This document shows, piece after piece, positions 1 through 4,976 of a stretch of DNA of 5,748 bases; position 1 is the stretch's first letter; every line of letters starts with the position of its first letter. The notes below the pieces were generated by a model. It was not told the DNA's origin. It saw nothing but the letters and a program-made list of their open reading frames with translations, and made no database searches. Where the stretch lies: the NCBI GenBank assembly GCA_041486365.1, contig JBGPLH010000217.1, forward strand, positions 1-5,748. The letters are read 5' to 3'. This DNA comes from JBGPLH01 sp041486365 [NCBI: Thermodesulfobacteriota bacterium] (lineage in GTDB: Bacteria; JAUYMQ01). Both the position numbers and the translations under genes were made by a program.

Positions 1-1619
1 ATCGTGGCGAGCTGCCCGTCCACGTAGAACCGCACCAACGTGACGCCCACGTTGTCCGTGGCCGAGGCGGAGATCAGTACGACGCCGGACAGGGTCGAGC
101 CCGCGGCGGGCGCCGTGATGGAGGCCGTGGGGGCCGAGGTGTCGGGCGGCGGCCCATTGGACACGGTGACGGAGACCGGCGCGGAGCTCCCGCGATTGCC
201 GGCCGAGTCGTAGGCGTCCGCAGCGATGGTGTGGGCGCCGTTCGCCGTGGTTGCGGTATCCCAGGTCGCGCTGAAGGGCGCGGCCGAATCGGTCGCGACG
301 ATCTGCCCGTCCACGTAGAACCGCACCTGCGTGACACCCACGTTGTCCGCGGCCGAGGCGGAGATCACCACGGAGCCGGACACGGTCGAGCCCGCGCTGG
401 GCGCCGAGATCGACACCGTGGGCGCCGACGTATCGGGCGGCGGCCCGCCGGTCCCGAGGGCCGCCGTGACGGCCCGGAACGCATTCAGGCGGCCCCAGCC
501 GTAGTGGATGTCGAAGCCCGCCGTGCCGAGATCGTCGGCGTTGGCCTCGAGGATCGCCTCCGCCTGCTGCGGCGTCAGCGAGGGCTTGGCGGCGAACAGG
601 AGCCCGATCACGCCGGCCGTGATGGGGGCCGAGAAGGACGATCCCGACACGCTGGCCCAGTTGCCGCCGTCCGTCGTGGTGTAGATGCCCGAGCCGGGCG
701 CGGCCACGTCGACGTAACTTCCGAAGCTCGCCCAGGTCGGCAGGGTGTCGTCGCTGGCCGTGGCGGATACCGAGACGACGTACGGCGTGTCCGGTGAGCC
801 GTCATCGACGCCGTAGTTTCCCGCCGAGGCGGTGACGAGCCCTCCCTTCGACATGAAATACTGGGCCGCCGCCAGGATGGACGGGGTCGAGTGGATCCCG
901 GCGAAGGAGAGGTTGGCGACGCGGGCGCCATGATCCGCCGCCCAGATGAGGGCCTGGATGATCGCCGAATCGGAGGCGTAGCCGGTCGTCCCGGCGACGC
1001 GCATGGGCATGATCGGGTTCGTGAACGCGAGTCCCGCCACCCCGAGTCCGTTGTTCCCCGCCGCCGCCGCGCTGCCGGCCACCTTCGTCCCGTGCCCGTA
1101 CACGTCGCTCGTGTCCGCGTTGTCGTCGAAGAAGTTCCAGCCGGGCACCAGCCTCCCGGCGAAGTCCGGATGGTCGGGATCGACGCCGCTGTCGAGGATA
1201 GCGATCGGCGCGGAGCCGCCCTGGACGTAGTCCCAGGCCCCGAAGGCCTGGATCTTCGCCAGGTGCCACTCGTTGCTCAGGAGGGGGTCGTCCGGCACGA
1301 AGGTCGGCTCGTGCAGAGTCTCGGGCTGGGCGAACTCGAATCGCGCGCTGCGCGCGAAGGCGGCCTGCGGGGCAAGGCCCACGGCCGGCGGCAAGTCCAC
1401 GACGAGCATGCGCACCCGGTCGATGCGACGGAGAATCCGGCCCCCCTGCCGCCCGACCTCGTCCTCGGCATCAGCCAGGTTCGCACCTTCGCGCACCTGC
1501 AGGATGTACTTCCCCGTCACGTAAACAGGAGGCGCCGCCCCAACCGAATGTAGGGTTGCGCCCACCAGGAATGCGGCCACCCAAGCGACGAGCCCTGCGC
1601 GTCGCATCGTGATCGCCAT
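1..1619 (-). CDS. Secreted S8-family (subtilisin-like) serine protease with C-terminal Ig-like repeats, partial
   Basis: This is an exported endopeptidase. The frame is open from the start to the left edge (539 codons), so the C-terminus is missing. Residues 1-28 look like a signal peptide: arginines near the start, a hydrophobic core around LVAWVAAFLVGA, and likely cleavage after SVGA or SVGAA. Residues 33-100 resemble an I9-type propeptide (YILQVREGANL). The catalytic domain spans about 115-390 with Asp143 in ILDSGVD, His176 in YGHGT, oxyanion Asn268 in SAGN and Ser328 in GSSFSAP, so the triad is intact. From residue 396, after a Pro-rich linker, come Big_7-like Ig domains (SAPTVSI, ADNVGV, RFYVDG), repeated every 97 residues. 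The start is uncertain: in-frame ATGs lie at 1649, 1646, 1640, 1619 and 1607, and none has a well-spaced Shine-Dalgarno. I chose 1619 for a compact signal peptide; 1607 is nearly as good. The family is certain; substrate and cell-surface role are not visible. Confidence 0.93.
   Translation of the reverse strand, partial: MAITMRRAGLVAWVAAFLVGATLHSVGAAPPVYVTGKYILQVREGANLADAEDEVGRQGGRILRRIDRVRMLVVDLPPAVGLAPQAAFARSARFEFAQPETLHEPTFVPDDPLLSNEWHLAKIQAFGAWDYVQGGSAPIAILDSGVDPDHPDFAGRLVPGWNFFDDNADTSDVYGHGTKVAGSAAAAGNNGLGVAGLAFTNPIMPMRVAGTTGYASDSAIIQALIWAADHGARVANLSFAGIHSTPSILAAAQYFMSKGGLVTASAGNYGVDDGSPDTPYVVSVSATASDDTLPTWASFGSYVDVAAPGSGIYTTTDGGNWASVSGSSFSAPITAGVIGLLFAAKPSLTPQQAEAILEANADDLGTAGFDIHYGWGRLNAFRAVTAALGTGGPPPDTSAPTVSISAPSAGSTVSGSVVISASAADNVGVTQVRFYVDGQIVATDSAAPFSATWDTATTANGAHTIAADAYDSAGNRGSSAPVSVTVSNGPPPDTSAPTASITAPAAGSTLSGVVLISASATDNVGVTLVRFYVDGQLAT
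12..450 (-). repeat. Tandem Ig-like domain repeat, 291-bp period
   Basis: Two copies of a 97-codon Ig-like module are in tandem at the protease C-terminus: one complete and a second cut by the window edge. A 24-base stretch at 303-326 recurs exactly at 12-35, and long neighbouring runs match with only scattered changes. At protein level DTSAPT..SI and DNVGVT.VRFYVDGQ are shared. Such modules usually act as spacers or carbohydrate/surface-binding units in secreted enzymes; that role is inferred from family, not seen here. Confidence 0.85.
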
Positions 1620-1729
1620 TCTCCGAAGAAGGACATCCATCGTCATCATGCCTGTTCCGTTCTGTCCGGCCGGGCCTCCGCGCGGGAGCGGAGGAGGTGC
1701 TGGAGAGTCGTTCATGCGCGGGAGCGCAA

Positions 1730-1769
1730 CCTTCTCGGGCGCGGGTCCGCCTTGCACCCGAGGAGAAGG
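1730..1769. repeat. Imperfect inverted repeat in the divergent spacer
   Basis: CCTTCTC at 1730-1736 pairs with GAGAAGG at 1763-1769, and GGG (1737-1739) with CCC (1757-1759), leaving a GAG bulge. It would lie in the 5' leader of the protease transcript if that transcript starts upstream. The rest of 1620-1888 shows no convincing gene, terminator or protease promoter. Confidence 0.3.
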
Positions 1770-1888
1770 CTGCAACGGCTGTGCCGAAGGCTTCGCGCGG
1801 TAGGGGGTGTCGCAAGGGGGCGTCCCAGCTTGGAAAGTCACGGGCGGGGACGAAGGCGAAAAGCGGCACCGTGCGACGAGGAACGTCC

Positions 1889-1922
1889 CGGCAATCAGGA
1901 TCGTGATTGCCGATTACGATCC
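1889..1922. promoter_or_regulatory. Two overlapping inverted repeats, candidate operator
   Basis: CGGCAATCA (1889-1897) and TGATTGCCG (1904-1912) form a perfect 9-bp inverted repeat around a 6-base centre, GGATCG. That centre plus the next base (1898-1904, GGATCGT) is itself the left arm of a second perfect 7-bp inverted repeat with ACGATCC (1916-1922). The pair ends 30 bases before the -35 element of the rightward promoter and lies between divergent genes, a typical operator position. No bound protein is identified. As RNA the two pairings would compete. No T-run follows, so it is not a terminator. Confidence 0.5.
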
Positions 1923-1951
1923 CGTATTTCGCAGGAGGCGCGATTTCCTCT

Positions 1952-1980
1952 TTGACTTGGCGATCGAGCAGCCGTAGGAT
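1952..1980 (+). promoter_or_regulatory. Sigma70-like promoter reading toward the acyltransferase
   Basis: TTGACT at 1952-1957 (5 of 6 to the -35 consensus), a 17-bp spacer, and TAGGAT at 1975-1980 (4 of 6 to the -10). It lies in a spacer of visibly lower GC than the flanking genes. Transcription would start near 1987 and give a leader of about 215 nt before the ATG at 2204. The hexamers and optimal spacing are seen directly; activity is inferred. Confidence 0.5.
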
Positions 1981-1993
1981 TGGTCACGTCTGT

Positions 1994-2056
1994 CGGAGCG
2001 CGTCGTGGGGAGGCGTCGCTGCTCCGTGATCGGATCGCGCGGCGGTAAGCGATCCG
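1994..2056 (+). promoter_or_regulatory. Two consecutive hairpins in the acyltransferase leader
   Basis: The first hairpin pairs CGGAGCGCG (1994-2002) with CGC-T-GCTCCG (2017-2026): nine pairs with one bulged T. The second pairs CGGATCGC (2031-2038) perfectly with GCGATCCG (2049-2056) across a 10-base loop. Both lie just downstream of the predicted transcription start near 1987, so they would be the first structures in the leader RNA. No T-tract follows either one. I recognise no known riboswitch class. Confidence 0.4.
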
Positions 2057-2121
2057 GCCCCCAGTGTAGATCATTAGATCGAGAAAGTTCCAGTTCAATA
2101 GCTCCACGCCCCCCCCTTAAT

Positions 2122-2182
2122 GCAAGCCGGACGCCCGATCAAGCCCTCCGTCTCCTTCTGACGTGAGGGCATCGGTGCTTGC
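2122..2182 (+). promoter_or_regulatory. Long leader stem-loop upstream of the acyltransferase ribosome-binding site
   Basis: Three nested pairings form one extended hairpin: GCAAGC (2122-2127) with GCTTGC (2177-2182), CCGAT (2135-2139) with ATCGG (2171-2175), and GCCCTCCGTC (2143-2152) with GACG-T-GAGGGC (2160-2170), around a 7-base loop. That is about 21 pairs with an internal loop and small bulges. It ends 9 bases before the Shine-Dalgarno. Its inner arm GCCCTCC (2143-2149) is also the exact complement of GGAGGGC at 2192-2198, which contains the Shine-Dalgarno. The RNA could therefore switch between an open and a sequestered ribosome site. Pairings are seen directly; a switch function is inference. 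No known riboswitch motif is recognised. Confidence 0.5.
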
Positions 2183-2191
2183 CCCTTCCCT

Positions 2192-2197
2192 GGAGGG
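2192..2197 (+). promoter_or_regulatory. Shine-Dalgarno of the acyltransferase
   Basis: GGAGGG lies 6 bases before the ATG at 2204. It is the best ribosome-binding site in the window and fixes the acyltransferase start, thereby making the long repeat-bearing N-terminal extension part of the protein. Confidence 0.8.
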
Positions 2198-2203
2198 CGG
2201 ACC

Positions 2204-3520
2204 ATGATCCATCCAACGATCGACCACGATCCCTTCGAGGACACCGGGGGCATGGGCGCCTACCGCCGCGCGATGGCGCGCTACACGGGGGCTACCGCCC
2301 TGGATCTCTCCGCGAGCGACCCGCTCTGGGTCGATCCGGCGCCGGCGGCTCCGGGGACGGCCTATCGAAACCTGTCGGCCCTCGCTCCGCTCGGGACGGT
2401 GTCTTCGGAGTCGGCCCTCGCTCCGCTCGGGACGGCGTCTTCGGAGTCGGCCCTCGCTCCGCTCAAGACGCCATCTTCAGAGTCGGCCCTCGCTCCGCTC
2501 AGGACCTCGGGCCGGCCGGTGCTTCGCGCGGACGGCACGATCGATCCGGCGGGGCTCTGGGATCGGGGCCGACTCGCGCTCAGGCTGCGCGGCGCGGACG
2601 CGCGCGCGCGCGCCCCCTGGATAGAATCACCCGAGCCGGAGCTCGAGTCTGACTTCAAGCTCTTCCCGATCAAGCGCCGCGCCTTCACCGGGACCTTCGC
2701 CGAGCGGATCGCCCGGTGGCTCCGGGTGCTGCCGGGGGACTTCGCGCCGGTGATCGACGATTTCGGTCGCGACGCGGGTTACGAGGCCGCGGTCGCGGCG
2801 TTCTTTGATCTCCTGTACCGCCGCTGGTTCCGCGTGGAGACCTTCGGGATGGATCACGTGCCCGCGGAGGGGCGCGCGCTGCTCGCCTCCAATCACGCCG
2901 ACTGGATGATCATGGACGCGGCGATGATCGCGGTGGCGACCCGCAACTACCACCCGGCGCGACGACAACTCCGCGCGCTGGTCGATCGCTTCGCCGCGAA
3001 CCTTCCCTGGTGGAGCATCTTCCTGGCGCGGACCGGCCAGGTGCTCGGCTGTCCCGAGAACACGCTGAAGCTCCTCGAGCGGGAGGAGCTGGTCCTCGTC
3101 TTTCCGGAGGGGTCGCGCGGCGCCACGAAGCCCTTCCGCGAGCGGCACCGCCTGGCGAAGTTCGGCTCCGGGTTCGCGCGGATGGCGATCCTCACGAAGA
3201 CGCCGATCATCCCCGTCGCGGTCGAGGGGTTCGAGGAGCTTCACCCGGTGATCGCCAACCCAACGGGACTCGCGCGCCGGTTCGGGCTGCCCCATTTCCC
3301 GATCACGCCGACCTTTCCCTGGCTGGGCCCGCTGGGGCTCGTGCCGCCGCCGGTGAAGTGCTTCATCGAGTTCGGTCGCCCGATCCTGACGGAGGGTTAC
3401 GCGGACGGTGCGGCGGAGGATGAGGAGGCGGTCCTGCGGTTGTCGGAGAAGGTCCGCTTCATCGTCCAGGATCTCTACCAGCACCTGCGGGCGCGAAGGC
3501 GGTCCTTGATCGGAGGCTGA
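2204..3520 (+). CDS. PlsC/MGAT-like lysophospholipid acyltransferase family protein with a repeat-containing N-terminal extension
   Basis: The product (438 residues) probably moves an acyl group from acyl-CoA or acyl-ACP to a lysophospholipid or glycerolipid at the inner membrane. The catalytic domain covers about 195-400: SNH at 229-231 with Asp238 as the His/Asp block, FPEGSRG at 300-306 as the acceptor-binding block, IPVAVEG at 336-342, and the FPITPTFPWLGPLGLVP stretch near 365-381. From memory this matches the MGAT-like branch better than classical PlsC, since the His-Asp spacing is HX6D rather than HX4D. The domain alone is usually about 250-300 residues. The first ~150 residues are an extra region with four SALAPL repeats (58-99) and an acidic stretch (PEPELESD). 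No signal peptide or clear membrane helix is seen. The start is fixed by GGAGGG at 2192. The gene is monocistronic, with its own promoter and a terminator-like hairpin after it. Substrate is unknown. Confidence 0.9.
   Translation: MIHPTIDHDPFEDTGGMGAYRRAMARYTGATALDLSASDPLWVDPAPAAPGTAYRNLSALAPLGTVSSESALAPLGTASSESALAPLKTPSSESALAPLRTSGRPVLRADGTIDPAGLWDRGRLALRLRGADARARAPWIESPEPELESDFKLFPIKRRAFTGTFAERIARWLRVLPGDFAPVIDDFGRDAGYEAAVAAFFDLLYRRWFRVETFGMDHVPAEGRALLASNHADWMIMDAAMIAVATRNYHPARRQLRALVDRFAANLPWWSIFLARTGQVLGCPENTLKLLEREELVLVFPEGSRGATKPFRERHRLAKFGSGFARMAILTKTPIIPVAVEGFEELHPVIANPTGLARRFGLPHFPITPTFPWLGPLGLVPPPVKCFIEFGRPILTEGYADGAAEDEEAVLRLSEKVRFIVQDLYQHLRARRRSLIGG
2375..2503 (+). repeat. 36-bp in-frame tandem repeat, 3 full copies plus a partial
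   Basis: Copies begin at 2375, 2411, 2447 and 2483, exactly 36 bp apart, each encoding SALAPL followed by a variable hexapeptide (GTVSSE, GTASSE, KTPSSE, then RTSGRP). The first 18 bases, tcggccctcgctccgctc, are identical in all four copies including synonymous sites. The second 18 vary: one change between copies 1 and 2, several in copy 3, and copy 4 leaves the pattern. The unit keeps the acyltransferase frame, so copy-number change would lengthen or shorten a linker without breaking the enzyme. Confidence 0.9.
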
Positions 3521-3544
3521 GCCGGCGGGACGTGGAATCGTTGG

Positions 3545-3577
3545 GAGCCTCTCCCGGACAGGAGGGGCTCTTCGTTT
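3545..3577 (+). terminator. Rho-independent-like terminator after the acyltransferase
   Basis: GAGCCTCTCC (3545-3554) pairs with GGAGGGGCTC (3561-3570): ten pairs including one G-U, around the 6-base loop CGGACA, followed by TTCGTTT. It starts 25 bases after the acyltransferase stop codon, in the convergent gap. On the opposite strand the hairpin is not followed by a T-run, so it favours rightward transcripts. A separate 12-bp palindrome, GCGCGATCGCGC (3583-3594), abuts the stop codon of the leftward gene. Confidence 0.55.
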
Positions 3578-3595
3578 CCGGCGCGCGATCGCGCC

Positions 3596-4462
3596 TCAGG
3601 GGCGGCTGAAGGAGGCGAGGACCGGGAAGTGGTCGCTCGGGTAGAGCCCGTCGAAGCTCGCGTCGACAATTCCCGCGGTGAGCGGGACGAGGGGTCCCGT
3701 GTAGAGGACCCAGTCGATACGCCCCACCTGCAGCAGCGGCTTGCCGGTAAAGTCATGAAAGGTCCCGTCGCCGTAGGGAGCGCCGGGTCCGCCGTGCGTT
3801 TCCTCCCAGGCGTCGCGGAAGGCGGGCGGTCCGTCGAGGAAGCGGCGGTGCACGTCGAGGGAGGCGTCGGAGTTGAAGTCGCCGACGACGATGGCGGGGC
3901 CCGGGTCGTTCGCCTCGCCGTGGTGCTGGCGGAGGAAGTTCAGGATCAGGGACACCCCTTCCATGCGGGCCCGTTGCGACCAGTTGTCGAGGTGGGTGGA
4001 GATGACCACGAGCGGCCCGCCGCAGGCGACGTCGACGAGCCGCGCCCAGGCCGCGCATCGCGGGAAGGCGGCGTCCCAGTCCTGCGCGGGGCGGGAGGGA
4101 TCCTCGCCCAGCCAGAAGACACCGCCCTTCTCGTAGCGGAAGCGATCGGAGCGGTAGTAAATCGCGTTGAGCGGATCCTCCTCCGGCGGGACCCGAGCCT
4201 CCACCGGGTCGCTCACGGGCGCGCGCACCATCCCCGGAAGCTCCCCGTCGAGATCCGCGAGCTGCCCGCGGGTGCCTTCCTGGATCCCGACGAGATCCGC
4301 GTCCGCGAGCCGGATCGCATTCAGCACGCGCTTGCCACGGAGGTCCCAACCGGCGGCTTCTCGCGGATCCCAGGCGCCAAGGATGTTGAAGGTGAGGACC
4401 GTGAAGGGCGCTTTGGCCATGGAGACCCGGGGTGGCGGAGCTCGTCGCTCGATGAGCGGCAT
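3596..4462 (-). CDS. Endonuclease/exonuclease/phosphatase (EEP) family metal-dependent hydrolase
   Basis: The product (288 residues) is a probable cytoplasmic Mg-dependent phosphoesterase of the DNase I/CCR4-like EEP fold. All signature blocks occur in order: TFNILG with Asn26, GIQEG with Glu62, THLDN with His157, GDFNSD with Asp195 and Asn197, GRIDWVLY with Asp250, and YPSDHFPV with Asp277-His278. The FWLGEDPSRPAQDWDAAFP segment (116-133) fits the bacterial subgroup often annotated only as EEP family protein. Length is normal for a stand-alone domain. No signal peptide or extra domain is seen, and the substrate (nucleic acid, phospholipid or other phosphoester) cannot be told. The start is uncertain: 4462 gives the longest product, but its first 14 residues fall outside the fold. 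An ATG at 4420 (MAKAPFTVLTFN) fits the family well, and neither start has a clear Shine-Dalgarno. An extended -10-like motif touching the 4462 ATG would favour 4420. The gene is divergent from the WYL regulator. Confidence 0.92.
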   Translation of the reverse strand: MPLIERRAPPPRVSMAKAPFTVLTFNILGAWDPREAAGWDLRGKRVLNAIRLADADLVGIQEGTRGQLADLDGELPGMVRAPVSDPVEARVPPEEDPLNAIYYRSDRFRYEKGGVFWLGEDPSRPAQDWDAAFPRCAAWARLVDVACGGPLVVISTHLDNWSQRARMEGVSLILNFLRQHHGEANDPGPAIVVGDFNSDASLDVHRRFLDGPPAFRDAWEETHGGPGAPYGDGTFHDFTGKPLLQVGRIDWVLYTGPLVPLTAGIVDASFDGLYPSDHFPVLASFSRP

Positions 4463-4471
4463 TCTATAGCA
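4463..4471 (-). promoter_or_regulatory. Extended -10-like promoter element of the EEP gene
   Basis: On the minus strand TGC is followed directly by TATAGA (4468 down to 4463), matching the TGnTATAAT extended -10 form with 4 of 6 in the hexamer. No acceptable -35 is seen at the usual distance, as is common for extended -10 promoters. Transcription would start near 4456, inside the longest reading of the EEP gene, and so support a translation start at 4420. Confidence 0.3.
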
Positions 4472-4561
4472 AGCGTCCCCGCGGAACCATCACGACAAGG
4501 CCCACGGGCGCCCACTCCCCGGCCTCGTCAGGGGCAGGCTTCGCGTCACCGGCTTGTGGTA

Positions 4562-4575
4562 CAAAGGATGCTTTG
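4562..4575. promoter_or_regulatory. Small inverted repeat upstream of the WYL regulator
   Basis: CAAAG (4562-4566) and CTTTG (4571-4575) flank GATG, within a locally AT-richer stretch that ends 26 bases before the TTG start at 4602. It lies in the divergent EEP/WYL control region, where an autoregulatory operator would be expected. Five-base arms are weak evidence. Confidence 0.25.
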
Positions 4576-4588
4576 ATTTCCCTCCGAA

Positions 4589-4592
4589 GAGG
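4589..4592 (+). promoter_or_regulatory. Ribosome-binding site deciding the TTG start of the WYL gene
   Basis: GAGG, within AAGAGGG, sits 9 bases before TTG at 4602. The alternative in-frame TTG at 4554 has no such site and would add 16 residues (WYKGCFDFPPKRAPA region) that regulators of this family lack. The 4602 start gives MNRTQRLLELVNFL, a normal beginning for the family. Confidence 0.5.
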
Positions 4593-4601
4593 GCCCCCGC
4601 C

Positions 4602-4976
4602 TTGAACCGGACCCAGCGCCTCCTCGAGCTCGTGAACTTCCTGATGAACGCCCAGGGACCGGTGTCCTTCCGCCGCGTGAAGGACACCTTCCCCGACTAC
4701 CACGCCGAGAACGATGAGTCCGCCCGCCGCAAGTTCGAGCGCGACAAGGAAACCCTGCGCGAGCTGGGTATCGTGATTCAGGTCGTTCCCGACGAGGAGA
4801 TGGAGGGCTCCGAGGGCGCCGCCTACCTGATCGACCGGGCGGAGACCTTCCTCCCGGCGGTGGAGTTCGAGGAGGACGAGGTGCTGGCGCTTCTCCTCCT
4901 GTCCCGCGTCGCGCGCCGGATCGATCACTTCCCGCTCAAGCGCGACGCCGACCAGGCGCTCCGCAAGAACCTCTAA
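4602..4976 (+). CDS. PafB/PafC-like WYL regulator, N-terminal helix-turn-helix part ending at a premature TAA
   Basis: This reading frame encodes 124 residues before TAA at 4974-4976. Residues 3-60 form the DNA-binding winged helix typical of WYL regulators: RTQRLLELVNFLM, then a segment ending in RRKFERDKETLRELGI, which closely follows the PafB/PafC pattern. Residues 61-120 contain YLIDRAETFLPAVEFEEDEVLALLLL, the linker region seen before the WYL domain in that family. Family members are usually about 310-340 residues, so this is only the first third. The rest of the protein continues in the same frame after the stop (next entry). If only this part is made, it could bind DNA but would lack the ligand-sensing and oligomerisation part. 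The start is TTG, chosen for its Shine-Dalgarno and family-like N-terminus. It is divergent from the EEP gene, which it might regulate; that link is only positional. Confidence 0.8.
   Translation: MNRTQRLLELVNFLMNAQGPVSFRRVKDTFPDYHAENDESARRKFERDKETLRELGIVIQVVPDEEMEGSEGAAYLIDRAETFLPAVEFEEDEVLALLLLSRVARRIDHFPLKRDADQALRKNL

Noticed and set aside
231-1553. Plus-strand open frames of 188 and 220 codons opposite the protease
   Set aside because: Arg/Gly-rich shadows of the protease gene with no domain signal.
1471-1869. A 132-codon minus-strand frame reaching into the divergent spacer
   Set aside because: It overlaps the protease N-terminus out of frame, has no domain, and its composition is that of frame-shifted GC-rich sequence.
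2066-2078. Direct repeat TAGATC-AT-TAGATC
   Set aside because: Two 6-base copies in an AT-richer spot are within chance, with no matching copy elsewhere in the spacer.
2061-2096. Minus-strand TTGAAC followed by TCTAAT, a possible promoter for the protease
   Set aside because: The spacing is only 14 bases and it lies more than 440 bases upstream of the protease start.
2109-2116. Run of eight C in the acyltransferase leader, a possible phase-variation tract
   Set aside because: It is upstream of the start and not inside the promoter spacer, and one short run without strain data does not support phase variation.
1899-2231. Many GATC sites in the divergent spacer
   Set aside because: GATC is frequent throughout the window, including the coding regions, so there is no local enrichment I can defend.
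2627-3484. A 285-codon minus-strand frame opposite the acyltransferase
   Set aside because: Antisense shadow in GC-rich DNA; the plus strand carries all acyltransferase motifs and a strong Shine-Dalgarno.
3583-3594. Palindrome GCGCGATCGCGC beside the EEP stop, resembling a HIP1-type octamer
   Set aside because: It is a single occurrence with no T-run on either strand. CG-rich palindromes are expected at this GC content, so neither a terminator nor a repeat family is supported.
3629-4576. A 315-codon plus-strand frame opposite the EEP gene
   Set aside because: Same reason: low-information composition and no domain, while the minus strand has every EEP motif.
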